64,000 nucleotides of DNA from Desnuesiella massiliensis (lineage in GTDB: Bacteria > Bacillota > Clostridia > Clostridiales > Clostridiaceae). A program made the position numbers and the translations under genes. The first letter of the stretch is position 1, and each line of letters opens with the position of its first letter. This document shows, one piece after another, positions 30,965-41,010 of this stretch. The notes under the pieces were generated by a model that was given only the letters and a program-made list of their open reading frames with translations, ran no database searches and was not told the DNA's origin. The stretch is from assembly GCF_001403615.1 (NCBI RefSeq), contig NZ_LN879452.1, positions 1-64,000 on the forward strand, written 5' to 3'.

Positions 30965-32077
30965 TTAATAATCTCCCCTGCCAAATTTTTTTACTTTTGT
31001 ACTTACTGAAACATTAATTTTTGATTTAGATACTATTTCATTCCAATCTACCCCTGAGCTACGTCCATATTTTGCAGCCGCTACTCTACCTAGCTCTAGC
31101 ATATCTGTTTTATATTGATTTTGCATTTTACTAATGAACTCTTTACACATTTTTTCGATTTTATCGCTCATTTCTTTCTCAAAAGCTTCTATTTTATCTG
31201 GTGAATTTGAAAGATCATAATAGATGTTATTGCTTATAACATCACCAGAAAGCTTTATGTCTATATTAAATATATATTCATCCTCTTTCTTAACACAACT
31301 TACTTTTCGTTTAGATTTGGCATAGAAATCTATATATTCTTTCGAGCTTTTTTGTATGCTAAGAATTCCCATGACATTTTTTTCTCTTAGTATGTTCATT
31401 AATTTTGTATTGTAAATGTCTAGTACTGTAACCAACTTATCCTTCTTGAAAACAGCCATACCATTTATTTTCAATTTATTATCTTTAATTTCTATAAAAG
31501 GCAGGACTACATTTCTACCTTCACTATCTAATCTCACATATATATCCATAAGTTTATAATTATTAGAAAAGAAATTATAAGTAGAAAGGCCTCTAACCAT
31601 TCCCTCAATATAGTCTCCTGAGTTTGAATAGCCTTCTACGGGGAAATTTACTGTATCCTTAGATTCTCCTTTACAAACGACGCACAGAGTATTATCTGTA
31701 ACAGTTTCTGTGGCAAACAGTATATCTATAAGATTTGTTATACCATAATTAGCCATAGCTTCCCCTATTACCATAACTTTTTCTAATCCTGGTAAAAATC
31801 TTGAGGACTCTTGAAGTTGTCTATCTTCTCTAGTTTTTCCAATAGTAGTTCCTTCTCCTTCTAGGACAAAATTTTTATTTAGTTTGTTATTGGAGTAATT
31901 ATATACAGAGGACTGGAATTTATACTTTACGGTGTCTTTTGTAATCATTTCTATGTCAGCACCAATTATAGCTGGGATTCCTAATGCTTCTATAGGTACA
32001 AAAGTATTTCCTACTATAAAGAAGATATATAGTGATATAGAAATTAAGATTATTGAAATTAATTTTCTGAAACTCAT
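30965..32077 (-). CDS. Ger(x)C-family spore germination protein, no lipobox
   Basis: A 370-residue GerAC-type subunit of a nutrient germinant receptor. The family core is recognisable (SSRFLPGLEKVMVIGEAMANYG; later KYGRSSGVDWNEIVSK). The N-terminus has a hydrophobic helix (~5-24), but the usual lipobox cysteine followed by Trp is replaced by NTFVPIEALG, so it would stay as an uncleaved membrane anchor rather than a lipoprotein. The ATG overlaps the stop of the GerAB gene. Third gene of the operon AA-AB-AC. Confidence 0.85.
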   Translation of the reverse strand: MSFRKLISIILISISLYIFFIVGNTFVPIEALGIPAIIGADIEMITKDTVKYKFQSSVYNYSNNKLNKNFVLEGEGTTIGKTREDRQLQESSRFLPGLEKVMVIGEAMANYGITNLIDILFATETVTDNTLCVVCKGESKDTVNFPVEGYSNSGDYIEGMVRGLSTYNFFSNNYKLMDIYVRLDSEGRNVVLPFIEIKDNKLKINGMAVFKKDKLVTVLDIYNTKLMNILREKNVMGILSIQKSSKEYIDFYAKSKRKVSCVKKEDEYIFNIDIKLSGDVISNNIYYDLSNSPDKIEAFEKEMSDKIEKMCKEFISKMQNQYKTDMLELGRVAAAKYGRSSGVDWNEIVSKSKINVSVSTKVKKFGRGDY

Positions 32078-33171
32078 GATTTAGCCTTCTTGTAAATATA
32101 TTTATTTTTTTTGTTTAGATATATAAGAAAAACTAATATTAATACGTATAATATATTAAATATTATAAATATATTTGAAACTGTCCCCAAGGTAAGGGTT
32201 CTAAACTTATTTTTAGATAGCACTAGTGAGAATGCAAAAGAAAATGGTATTAAAATTATTAGTATGATTTTTTTATTAACTTTAGTTATATTAGATAATA
32301 CGTTAATAGAAGCAAATAAATTATTCGATAAAGATTTGTAAACTACAAAAGCCCATACAAAAATCAAGATATACATAAAGTTATTTATTACCTTTATATT
32401 TACGCTTTCATATACATATATAAAAGGCCAGTTAGATTTTTGGCTTACCTCTACACCTAGATAAAGTACAGTTATTAAGCAACATAGTATCCACACTACA
32501 CTACTGAATGATACAGCTAATAATGACCATTTTTTTATGCCCTTTGAAGGCGATACAAAAGGATAAAAATATAAAAGTATCTCCGGACCTAAATAAAAAT
32601 AAAAGGTTTGTTTAGAGGCTTTTATTATATTTTTTAGTCCAGATCCTAATATAGGCTGTATATTTAATATATCTAAATATTTAAAAGAAAAAAGTGATAG
32701 TGCAATTAAAAATGCTAAAAGATAAACGGAAATTTCATTTACTTTGGCTAAGGTTTCTATGTCTTTACTTATAGTATATATAGATACAATAAAGGCAACA
32801 ATTAAGATTTTTACAGGTGTTAAAAACCCTACTACATAGGTAGAGAACATTATTATAAAATCTCCCATCATAGATATAAAGAAAAATATGTATTGAATAA
32901 TAAAGAAAAAACAGGTTATAGAGCCTATAAGATTGCCTAAGTACATTTTAGATATGGAAGCTATGCCTTTTGTTTCAGCATTATTTATTATATATACGCA
33001 AAGCAGAGTAATAGTAAAGGGATATATAAGGCCAAGTATAGCTGATATCCATGCATCTTGTTTTGCTATTTTTATAAGAGCACTTGGTAATCTAAAAAAA
33101 CCAGGACCAATTAAAGTTCCTACTAATATGAAAAACAAGTGGTGAGGAGGTATTGTAGATGTATTATTCAT
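32074..33171 (-). CDS. GerAB-type spore germination permease
   Basis: About 365 residues, with ten membrane segments of the APC-like GerAB/ArcD/ProY family; in related receptors this subunit binds the germinant. I start at ATG 33171 because AGGAGG sits just ahead of it; the frame is open further upstream, inside gerAA, without an RBS. It overlaps gerAA by 8 nt and gerAC by 4 nt. Confidence 0.9.
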   Translation of the reverse strand: MNNTSTIPPHHLFFILVGTLIGPGFFRLPSALIKIAKQDAWISAILGLIYPFTITLLCVYIINNAETKGIASISKMYLGNLIGSITCFFFIIQYIFFFISMMGDFIIMFSTYVVGFLTPVKILIVAFIVSIYTISKDIETLAKVNEISVYLLAFLIALSLFSFKYLDILNIQPILGSGLKNIIKASKQTFYFYLGPEILLYFYPFVSPSKGIKKWSLLAVSFSSVVWILCCLITVLYLGVEVSQKSNWPFIYVYESVNIKVINNFMYILIFVWAFVVYKSLSNNLFASINVLSNITKVNKKIILIILIPFSFAFSLVLSKNKFRTLTLGTVSNIFIIFNILYVLILVFLIYLNKKNKYIYKKAKS

Positions 33172-34642
33172 TTTTATTCCTCCTAAAGTATTTTCTAAAA
33201 TTATTTTGTCTAGCGGTATCATTTATAGGAATTGCTTCAGGCCTTTTATTCATTTGCCATAAAGGAGCTCGAATAAATATATCTTTTAAATCATTTTTCC
33301 TTATAGAAAAATAAGGAATACCTAAAGATTTTAAAGAACAAAGATGCACCACAATAATGAACCAACCTGTGGAAACACCAAGAAACCCCATAGCATTTGC
33401 TAAGACTAACATAGGAAATCTTAAAAATCGTATACTTAGAGACATTTGATAATTTGGTATTAAAAAGGTTGCTACCACGGAGGTTCCTATTACAAGTAGG
33501 GTAGTAGGACTTACTACTTTAGATTCTACAGCTGTATTACCTATAATGATACCTCCAACTATACTTAAGGTTTGAGCTATTTTAGTTGGAAGGCGCAACC
33601 CACCTTCTCTTAAAAATTCAACTATTAATTCCATTAATAAAATTTCTAGAAAAGGACTTAAAGCTATACCTGTTCTAGATTGCACTATTGGTATTATAAA
33701 CTTTATTGGAATCAGTTCTACATTATAACTTATAAGAGTCAAATATAAGGGAGATAAGGTTATTACTATAAATACTGCTAATAACCTCAGTACTCTTGGT
33801 AAATTGGAAATAGTAATTCTTTCATTATAATCCTCTATACCTTGAAAAAATTCAAAAAATAAAGCTGGAGCCGTAAGTACGCTGGGGGTACCATTCATTA
33901 ATACTGCAATTCTCCCTTGTAATAAATTTGACTGAATTACGTCAGGTCTTTCTGTAGAATAGAATTGGGGAAAAGGGGAAAATGGACTATCTTCTATATA
34001 TTGTTCTATCATTCCTGTATCGCTAATAAAGTCTACATCTATCTTTTCAAGCCTAGATTTTAATCTAGATAAAACATTTTTATCCACTATATCATCTACA
34101 TACACTATGTATATTTCTGTTTGAGATCTTTTACCTATTTTTAAAGTTTCAGCTTTTAGATTTTTATCTTTTAAAAGTCTTTTTAGGATGCTCAAATTGA
34201 CCTCTAAATTTTCTATAAAGCCTTCTCTTGAACCCCGTATGGAGGATTCATTTGGAGGGTCTGTTATAGATCTGTGGACACCTCCTATGGTATCTAAAAT
34301 TATATAATCATCATAATAGTCTACAAATATAATTGATTTACCAAGTTTTAAACTCTCTATGACTTTATTAATATCTTTTGTCACTTCTGTATTAGACATA
34401 GGAATAAAATTTTCAGTGATGTATTTTAACATATCAGGACTTATGGGAATTTCTTCTTTTGTTCCTGTCATTAAAGGCGTTAACACATCTCTATCTATTA
34501 TTGTCTTATCTGATAATCCATTTATATATACAAGCATTGCACTAATTTTATTAGTACCAATAACAAACCTCTTACAGATTACATCATTTTTTATTCCAAG
34601 TTCTGCAACTATTAAATTAAATTTTTTTGATATAGAATTCAT
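33164..34642 (-). CDS. GerAA-type spore germination protein
   Basis: A 492-residue GerA-family receptor subunit. The soluble N-terminal domain (~1-235) is followed by a membrane domain with about five segments (~280-430) that begins after the family motifs RPDVIQSNLLQGRIAVLMNG and TPSVLTAPALFFEFFQ. It resides in the spore inner membrane with the AB and AC subunits. First gene of the operon. In Bacillus such operons are read by sigma-G; I cannot point to a sure promoter here. Confidence 0.93.
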   Translation of the reverse strand: MNSISKKFNLIVAELGIKNDVICKRFVIGTNKISAMLVYINGLSDKTIIDRDVLTPLMTGTKEEIPISPDMLKYITENFIPMSNTEVTKDINKVIESLKLGKSIIFVDYYDDYIILDTIGGVHRSITDPPNESSIRGSREGFIENLEVNLSILKRLLKDKNLKAETLKIGKRSQTEIYIVYVDDIVDKNVLSRLKSRLEKIDVDFISDTGMIEQYIEDSPFSPFPQFYSTERPDVIQSNLLQGRIAVLMNGTPSVLTAPALFFEFFQGIEDYNERITISNLPRVLRLLAVFIVITLSPLYLTLISYNVELIPIKFIIPIVQSRTGIALSPFLEILLMELIVEFLREGGLRLPTKIAQTLSIVGGIIIGNTAVESKVVSPTTLLVIGTSVVATFLIPNYQMSLSIRFLRFPMLVLANAMGFLGVSTGWFIIVVHLCSLKSLGIPYFSIRKNDLKDIFIRAPLWQMNKRPEAIPINDTARQNNFRKYFRRNKNE

Positions 34643-34699
34643 AGTATCACCTAGATATAGTATTTATGGATAAAATAAATAATATACATTTTATAATAA

Positions 34700-34726
34700 A
34701 ATGAGCCCCTGCTAAGCAGGAGCTAC
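34700..34726 (-). terminator. Intrinsic terminator after the AEC transporter gene
   Basis: On the minus strand AGCTCCTGC pairs with GCAGGGGCT (one G-T pair) around a TTA loop, followed by CATTTTATT. It lies between the AEC stop and the gerAA promoter region. Confidence 0.7.
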
Positions 34727-34743
34727 AAATTTTAAAATAAGTT

Positions 34744-35691
34744 TTAATATATATAAGTAAATATTATCATGTAAATAGGGATAAAGACTAAACTTATAGC
34801 TGTTGATAAAGTGGACATTAAGGTAGCATATTTATAGTTGCCGTTATAAGCCTTTGTGACTATAGCAACTTGAGTCATTACAGGTAAAGAAGCTTCTATT
34901 ATGAATACTTTCTTCATTAAAACTGGTATAGGTGCAAAAGCTGCTAAGGACATTATAACCAAGGGTGAAACAACAAACCTCCCTAGAATTATCAGTATAG
35001 AAGATATATCCATCTTTATATCCTCTAATTTAAAAGAGCTTAGCGTCATACCTATGAATAAAGTGGACAGGGGAGTGGTAAGATTACCTATATATTTGCA
35101 GCTATCCATTATAGATTTTGGAAGCTTTACATTTAAAACAATTAATATTACTGAAATTATAAAAGCTATTAATGGCGGGGAGGATAAATTTTTTAGGGAC
35201 TCTAAGGAAAATAACGAATGCTTTATTAAACCTCCATCCTTCTTTATGCCATATATTCCAATTGTCCAAAAAACCAAGGTATTTACTATGTAATATAGTA
35301 AAACATAGGGTACAGATATTTCTCCAAAAAGAGATATGCATATGGGTAGTCCAATAAAAATGGTATTGGATAAGGAGAACATGGTAGTAAAGGTTCCTAC
35401 CTCATTTTTATTTATCTTAAACAGCTTTACAATAATAAAGCTAAGCATGTACATAATTATCATAGAAGCTAATGGAACCATAAGTCCCACTAAGGATTCA
35501 CTTAAATTTTCCTTTGTAAAGTTAGATAATAAATTTGAAACCATAAAGGCAGGTAAAGAAACCTTAGTAACCATGTTAGAGAAAAGTCTTGAAGTTTCCT
35601 CTGTAAACCAACCCTTTTTAGTAAGATAAAAACCTAGCCCTATCATAATAAATATAGTGAGTACACTTTGAAGCGAGTCTAATATAACCAT
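34744..35691 (-). CDS. AEC-family transporter
   Basis: A 315-residue auxin-efflux-carrier-family permease with about ten membrane segments in two inverted halves. Bacterial members carry organic acids such as malate; the substrate here is unknown. The start codon follows the cca stop immediately (TAAATG), so translation is coupled; the RBS AAAGGATG lies in the last codons of cca. Confidence 0.85.
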   Translation of the reverse strand: MVILDSLQSVLTIFIMIGLGFYLTKKGWFTEETSRLFSNMVTKVSLPAFMVSNLLSNFTKENLSESLVGLMVPLASMIIMYMLSFIIVKLFKINKNEVGTFTTMFSLSNTIFIGLPICISLFGEISVPYVLLYYIVNTLVFWTIGIYGIKKDGGLIKHSLFSLESLKNLSSPPLIAFIISVILIVLNVKLPKSIMDSCKYIGNLTTPLSTLFIGMTLSSFKLEDIKMDISSILIILGRFVVSPLVIMSLAAFAPIPVLMKKVFIIEASLPVMTQVAIVTKAYNGNYKYATLMSTLSTAISLVFIPIYMIIFTYIY

Positions 35692-37014
35692 TTATAACAT
35701 CCTTTCAGCATAATCAATTAATTTGTCCTTTGAATTTAAATCCGGATTTTCTAATACTAGCTCTAATAGTTTATTTAGTATTATTCCTATCTCTTTGCCA
35801 GGGTTAACACCTAAACTTATAATATCCTTTCCACTTATATTTAAGTCTTTTATAGATAGAGGCTCCTTAGAACCGATTATATTCTTTATCCTCTCTTCTA
35901 CATTCAAAAGGCCTGTATAATCCATAGTATGGCTATGAGCTTTTAAATCAGCCTTTTTAAGCTCTAGCCACCTATCTATATTTTCCATACCTACTCTTGA
36001 TATAAATTTTTTTATAGTAGAGGTCTTAGCCTCATTTAGTTCCATAGAATGTTCTTTGACCAATATCTTTACCCTATCTATAGTGTTATTATCAAATTTT
36101 AATCTTTTTAAGATTTCCTCAGCTTTTTCAGCAGAACCTACATTATGACCATAAAAATGACCAATACCTTTTTCATCTAAAGAAAAGCATTGAGGCTTTG
36201 ATATGTCATGAAGCAAAGCTGATAATCTTAATATTAAGTCCTTAGGGCAATAATCCACTACCTCTAATATATGATGGAAAACATCTTTATCATGGTGAGG
36301 ATTGTACTGGTTAAAGCCTAGGCATCGCTTTAGCTCCGGAAGTACTATTTCTAATATATTTGTATCTTTAAGCAATATAAAACCTTGAGAGGGAGTTTCG
36401 CTAAGAAGTATTTTGCATAATTCATCCCGAATACGTTCAAAGCTTATATTTTTAATTAATCTATGATTTAGCTTTATACTCACTAAGGTTCCTTGCTCTA
36501 TTTCAAAGTTTAACTGACATTTAAATCTTATGGCTCTAAGCATTCTTAAGGCATCTTCCTGGAAGCGTTTATTAGGTTCTCCTACGCACCTAATGGTATG
36601 ATTTTTTAAGTCTTCTAATCCTTTGAAAGGATCTTTTAGGCCTCTATTTTCACTATAAGCCATGGCGTTTATAGTAAAATCTCTTCTAGATAAGTCTTCC
36701 TCTAGTGATGAAACAAAATTTACCTCAGAAGGATGTCTATTATCTATATAATCCCCTTCAGTCCTATAGGTGGTAACTTCAAAGGATTCTTCCTCTAATA
36801 CCACTGTAATAGTGCCATGTTGAAGCCCTGTAGGTACTGTTTTATGAAATATATTCATTACTTCTTTGGGTTTAGCCTTAGTGGTTATATCCCAATCCTG
36901 AGGGGTTTTGAATAAAAGAGAGTCTCTTATGCACCCACCTACAGCAAAGGCTTCAAAACCGCTATTTTCTAATTTGTTTATTATATAATTAACCTTTTCT
37001 GGAATAATAATCAT
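35692..37014 (-). CDS. cca: CCA tRNA nucleotidyltransferase
   Basis: A 440-residue class II nucleotidyltransferase that adds or repairs the tRNA 3' CCA end. The GG..RD motif and catalytic carboxylates are visible in FAVGGCIRDSLLFKTPQDWD. A poly(A)-polymerase-type RNA-binding domain follows (RRDFTINAMAY, RFQEDALRMLRAIRF), then an HD domain (LLHDISKP). The tRNA genes in this window already encode CCA, so a repair role is likely. Confidence 0.95.
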   Translation of the reverse strand: MIIIPEKVNYIINKLENSGFEAFAVGGCIRDSLLFKTPQDWDITTKAKPKEVMNIFHKTVPTGLQHGTITVVLEEESFEVTTYRTEGDYIDNRHPSEVNFVSSLEEDLSRRDFTINAMAYSENRGLKDPFKGLEDLKNHTIRCVGEPNKRFQEDALRMLRAIRFKCQLNFEIEQGTLVSIKLNHRLIKNISFERIRDELCKILLSETPSQGFILLKDTNILEIVLPELKRCLGFNQYNPHHDKDVFHHILEVVDYCPKDLILRLSALLHDISKPQCFSLDEKGIGHFYGHNVGSAEKAEEILKRLKFDNNTIDRVKILVKEHSMELNEAKTSTIKKFISRVGMENIDRWLELKKADLKAHSHTMDYTGLLNVEERIKNIIGSKEPLSIKDLNISGKDIISLGVNPGKEIGIILNKLLELVLENPDLNSKDKLIDYAERML

Positions 37015-37193
37015 AGTTTACTCCTATAAATATAATATTTTGTATACTATCTATAATTATAGTATACAATTATTTAAAATTTTATTGTATATATCATATT
37101 AAAAGATTATTTGCATAATGAATATATAAAGTAATTATATATATTTATGATATAATTATTTCATCAATAAAAATAAAAAGGAATGATTTAATA

Positions 37194-38153
37194 ATGGAAG
37201 CTAGAAAAATAAATGAATTTGAGGCTGGTATTAGAGTTGAAGGCTTTTTTATGATAAAAACAGTAGATTGTAAAATCACTAATTCTAATAATAAAAAGTA
37301 TTTAGACTTTGTATTATGCGATAAAACAGGAGAAATAAGCGCAAAGCTTTGGGAATTATCAGAGGGTGAAGAAGAACAATATAAAAGCAATACCATAATA
37401 AAGGTTAGAGGATCTATATTGTCCTGGCAAAATAATCTTCAGTTAAAAATAGAAAAATTGAGGAATGCAGAAGCTAGTGACGATGTTAGAGTAGAAGAGT
37501 TTGTTCCTACTGCTCCTTTTCAACCTGAGGAAATGTTTCAAAGGATTAAGAATTACATAGATAATATGATAAATGAAGATATAAAAAATATTGTAGGTAT
37601 AATATTTGAACAAAATAAAGATAAATTAAACTATTATCCTGCTGCAAAGAAAAATCATCATGCCATAAGATCAGGATTGTTATATCACATTATGACCATG
37701 CTTAAGGCTGGAGATAAGCTTTGTGAAGTATATGATTTCTTAAATAAGGATTTACTTTTTGCTGGAGTGATTCTTCATGATATGGCAAAGCTATATGAAA
37801 TGGAAGCTAATGATCTAGGTATAGTTAACGAATATACTATAGAAGGCCAACTTCTAGGTCATATAACTCAAGGCATTAAGAATATAGAATTAGTAGCAGA
37901 GTCTATAGGCGCTGATAAGGAGGTCACTATGCTTTTACAGCACATGGTATTATCTCATCATTATGAGCCTGAATATGGAAGTCCTGTAAAGCCTATGATA
38001 GCAGAAGCTGAAATGCTTCACTATTTAGACATAATAGATGCAAGAATGTATGATATTAAAAAGGTTACTAGAGACACTAAAGCGGGAGATTTTTCAGAAA
38101 GGTTATGGTCCTTAGATAATAGAAGAATTTATAAACCAATGTTACATCAATAA
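37194..38153 (+). CDS. YhaM-type 3'-5' exoribonuclease
   Basis: A 319-residue protein with an N-terminal OB-fold (~10-90) and a C-terminal HD domain: HHAIRSGLLYHIMTMLKAG, ILHDMAKLYEM and LSHHYEPEYGSPVKP, the order seen in YhaM. It would degrade RNA or DNA 3' ends with a metal at the HD site. The ATG follows AAGGAATG. Transcribed divergently from cca across a 180-bp AT-rich gap that must hold both promoters. Confidence 0.9.
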   Translation: MEARKINEFEAGIRVEGFFMIKTVDCKITNSNNKKYLDFVLCDKTGEISAKLWELSEGEEEQYKSNTIIKVRGSILSWQNNLQLKIEKLRNAEASDDVRVEEFVPTAPFQPEEMFQRIKNYIDNMINEDIKNIVGIIFEQNKDKLNYYPAAKKNHHAIRSGLLYHIMTMLKAGDKLCEVYDFLNKDLLFAGVILHDMAKLYEMEANDLGIVNEYTIEGQLLGHITQGIKNIELVAESIGADKEVTMLLQHMVLSHHYEPEYGSPVKPMIAEAEMLHYLDIIDARMYDIKKVTRDTKAGDFSERLWSLDNRRIYKPMLHQ

Positions 38154-38217
38154 AATATGTTCAATTGCATTACATAAAATGGTATAATTTATATAGTTGA
38201 ATTTTGGAGGGATTATG

Positions 38218-39000
38218 ATGAAAAAAATGAATTTTTTCGAGAAGATTTATAAAAGTATCTCTGATTTTAAAGCCTACATTTATTTTAAAAAAGAGAGTAC
38301 AGGAAAAGCCTTTTTATATCTATTTTTATTAACACTAACTGTAGGATTGCTCAGTGTTATAAGACCGGTATATGAGTATAACAAGGTTATCAATAATTTA
38401 GTAACTGGTTTTGAAACTAGTGTAAATGATTTTACTTTCCAAAATGGCAAGTTAGATGTTAAGTCGGATGAGCCTATAATTATTGAAAATGAAAAGGATG
38501 GAGTAATAATAATAGATACTAAAGGAAAATATGATAAAAGCGTTTTGGATAAGTATGATAGAGGAATTTTAGTGCTACAAGATGGATGGTATAACAAAAG
38601 GAGTAGTATGCAGATTGAAGAATTCAGATTTGACCAGTTTAATTTAAGTTTTACAAAGGAAGATGTCAAAGAAATAATTCCAGCTTTAAAGGTTTTAACT
38701 GTTTTTATGATAATTTTTATGCCTATATGGTTTTTTATAAAGAATATGGTTACCGCTTTAATAGTAGCCTTGTTTGGTATGATAATATGTTCTATAAAGA
38801 AAACAGAAGAGAGCTATGGAACTCTTTATAAATTAAGTATTTATGCTTTAACTTTGCCCGCTATAGTACAGTTGATACTTACCAGCGTAAAGGTAGCCGT
38901 GCCTCATTCCTATAAATTATACTGTTTATTAGGCATGATCTATCTATGGTTTGCTATAGATGCTATAAAAGAGGAAAAGGCAGAATTAGAGATACAGTAG
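38218..39000 (+). CDS. DUF1189-family membrane protein
   Basis: About 260 residues. One membrane segment lies near 30-50, then an external beta-rich loop (~55-150), then three to four membrane segments in the C-terminal half: the DUF1189 layout. Function unknown. GGAGGG at 38206-38211 favours ATG 38218 (6-nt spacing) or 38215. It follows the YhaM gene by about 60 bp but seems to have its own TATAAT-like element. Confidence 0.82.
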   Translation: MKKMNFFEKIYKSISDFKAYIYFKKESTGKAFLYLFLLTLTVGLLSVIRPVYEYNKVINNLVTGFETSVNDFTFQNGKLDVKSDEPIIIENEKDGVIIIDTKGKYDKSVLDKYDRGILVLQDGWYNKRSSMQIEEFRFDQFNLSFTKEDVKEIIPALKVLTVFMIIFMPIWFFIKNMVTALIVALFGMIICSIKKTEESYGTLYKLSIYALTLPAIVQLILTSVKVAVPHSYKLYCLLGMIYLWFAIDAIKEEKAELEIQ

Positions 39001-39081
39001 AGAATATTTTATTTTTAAGTTAAGATAATATATAATGAAAAATTTAAAATATTTAAAATAATAACACAAAGGAGAGTTAGC

Positions 39082-40305
39082 ATGTCAAAAGTAATAGAGA
39101 AATTTTTAAAATACGTAAAAATTGATACAAAATCCGACGAAAATACAGGGACTACACCAAGCACTCCAGGGCAGATGATATTAGCTAAGGAGCTAGGAAA
39201 AGAATTAGAAGAAATGGGGATGGCGGATGTATCTGTAGATGAAAATGGTTATGTAATGGCTACGTTACCTTCAAATATAGATAAAAAGGTTCCAACTATA
39301 GGATTTATTGCACATATGGATACTTCTCCTGATATGAGTGGTAAGGACGTAAATCCTCAATTTGTAGAAAACTATGATGGTGGAGATATAGTGCTAAATA
39401 AAGAAAATAATATAATTCTATCTCCAAAGGATTTTCCAGAGCTTAAAGAGTATATTGGAAAAACACTGATAACTACAGATGGAACTACTCTTTTAGGAGC
39501 TGACGACAAGGCAGGGGTAGCTGAAATAATGGCTGCAATAGAGTACTTAATTCAAAATCCTAAAATTAAGCATGGTACTATAAAAATAGCTTTTACTCCT
39601 GATGAGGAAATAGGAGAAGGAGCTAACCATTTTGATGTAGAAAAATTTAATGCAGATCTAGCATATACTATGGATGGTGGTAAAATAGGAGAATTAGAAT
39701 ATGAAAACTTTAATGCTGCAGGGGCAAAGGTTTTTATACAGGGAAGAAATGTTCATCCAGGCTATGCTAAGAATAAAATGATAAATTCAATGCTTATAGC
39801 TAATGAATTTATAGCTATGCTGCCACAAAATGAAGTACCAGAAAAAACAGAAAACTATGAAGGATTTTATCATTTAGTTGGATATAAGGGAGAGGTTGAG
39901 AGCTCAACTATTCAATTTATAATAAGAGATTTTCATAAGGATTCCTTTGAAGCAAGAAAAGAAAATATGTTTACTATAGCCAAGAAGTTAAATGAAAAGT
40001 ATGGAATGGAGTTAGTAAAGGTAGAATTAAAAGATCAATATTATAATATGAGAGAAAAAGTAGAGCCTGTTAAATATATAGTGGATAATGCACTAAAGGC
40101 TATGGAGGAGGTAGGTGTTAAACCTATAGTAAGACCTATAAGAGGAGGAACAGATGGAGCTAGACTTTCCTTTATGGGATTGCTAACACCTAATATATTC
40201 GCTGGAGGGGAAAACTTCCACGGTAAATTTGAATATATACCAACTCATTCCATGGAGAAGGCTGTAGAGGTTATATTAAAAATAGTAGAGATTTATACAA
40301 GATAA
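39082..40305 (+). CDS. pepT: Peptidase T (tripeptide aminopeptidase)
   Basis: A 407-residue M20 metallopeptidase releasing the N-terminal residue from tripeptides in the cytoplasm. Zinc-site motifs: H78 and D80 in AHMDTSPDMSG, LLGADDKAGVAEIM, the catalytic EE in AFTPDEEIGEGA, and RPIRGGTDGARLS. Length is that of PepT. RBS AAGGAGAG. A terminator follows, shared with the convergent rubrerythrin gene. Confidence 0.95.
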   Translation: MSKVIEKFLKYVKIDTKSDENTGTTPSTPGQMILAKELGKELEEMGMADVSVDENGYVMATLPSNIDKKVPTIGFIAHMDTSPDMSGKDVNPQFVENYDGGDIVLNKENNIILSPKDFPELKEYIGKTLITTDGTTLLGADDKAGVAEIMAAIEYLIQNPKIKHGTIKIAFTPDEEIGEGANHFDVEKFNADLAYTMDGGKIGELEYENFNAAGAKVFIQGRNVHPGYAKNKMINSMLIANEFIAMLPQNEVPEKTENYEGFYHLVGYKGEVESSTIQFIIRDFHKDSFEARKENMFTIAKKLNEKYGMELVKVELKDQYYNMREKVEPVKYIVDNALKAMEEVGVKPIVRPIRGGTDGARLSFMGLLTPNIFAGGENFHGKFEYIPTHSMEKAVEVILKIVEIYTR

Positions 40306-40310
40306 TATTT

Positions 40311-40358
40311 AAAAGAAAAGCTCACGGCTAAAAGGTTTAGCGTAAGCTTTTCTTTTAA
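40311..40358. terminator. Bidirectional terminator between pepT and rubrerythrin
   Basis: AAAGAAAAGCT pairs with AGCTTTTCTTT, with an extended imperfect inner stem and T-rich flanks on both strands. Confidence 0.75.
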
Positions 40359-40363
40359 TTTGC

Positions 40364-40954
40364 TTATTTAGCGGGAGTATCGTACATAATCTCAAAATAT
40401 CCTTGAGGATATTTACAGGCTGGGCAAACCTTTGGAGCTTCATTTGCTTCAAAAATAAAGCCACAGTTTCTACATTTCCAGAATTGAAGAGAATCAGACT
40501 TATATAAATTGTCTTCTTTCATTCTATTATGAAGGTCTAAATATCTTTGTTCATGGCTTTTTTCAATCTCTATAATTTTTCTTAAAGCAAATTCTATTTC
40601 AGGGAAGCCTTCTTCCTTTGCTATATCAGCAAACTGAGGATAAGCTGTTCCCCACTCTTCTTTTTCCCCTTCAGCGGCATAAAGAAGATTTTCTTCAGTG
40701 TTACCAATACCTATAGGATAGTCGCCATCTACCTTTATATGTACTTTTCCTAAGCCCTGAATTAAAAAGTCATAGAACACTTTTGCGTGGGATACCTCGT
40801 TTTCCGCAGTTTCTTCAAATATAGCAGCTACATGCTCGTGACCTTCCTTATGAGCAACTTGAGCATAATAGGTGTATCTGCTTCTTGCTTGAGACTCTCC
40901 AGCAAAGGCAGCAGCTAAATTTAAGGCAGTTTTTGTACCAACTAAGCTTTTCAT
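40364..40954 (-). CDS. rbr: Rubrerythrin
   Basis: A 196-residue non-haem iron peroxidase protecting anaerobes from peroxide. N-terminal ferritin-like di-iron domain with E-x-x-R/Y helices (FAGESQARSRYTYYA, FEETAENEVSHAK, EIEKSHEQRY). C-terminal rubredoxin domain with CRNCGFIF and CPACKYPQGYF. Domain order is normal, not reversed. RBS GGAAG. It is likely a single-gene unit. Confidence 0.95.
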   Translation of the reverse strand: MKSLVGTKTALNLAAAFAGESQARSRYTYYAQVAHKEGHEHVAAIFEETAENEVSHAKVFYDFLIQGLGKVHIKVDGDYPIGIGNTEENLLYAAEGEKEEWGTAYPQFADIAKEEGFPEIEFALRKIIEIEKSHEQRYLDLHNRMKEDNLYKSDSLQFWKCRNCGFIFEANEAPKVCPACKYPQGYFEIMYDTPAK

Positions 40955-41010
40955 AAATATCTTCCTTTCTATGAATGTTACTTAGTTAGTATTTACCTTA
41001 AAAATAGGGT

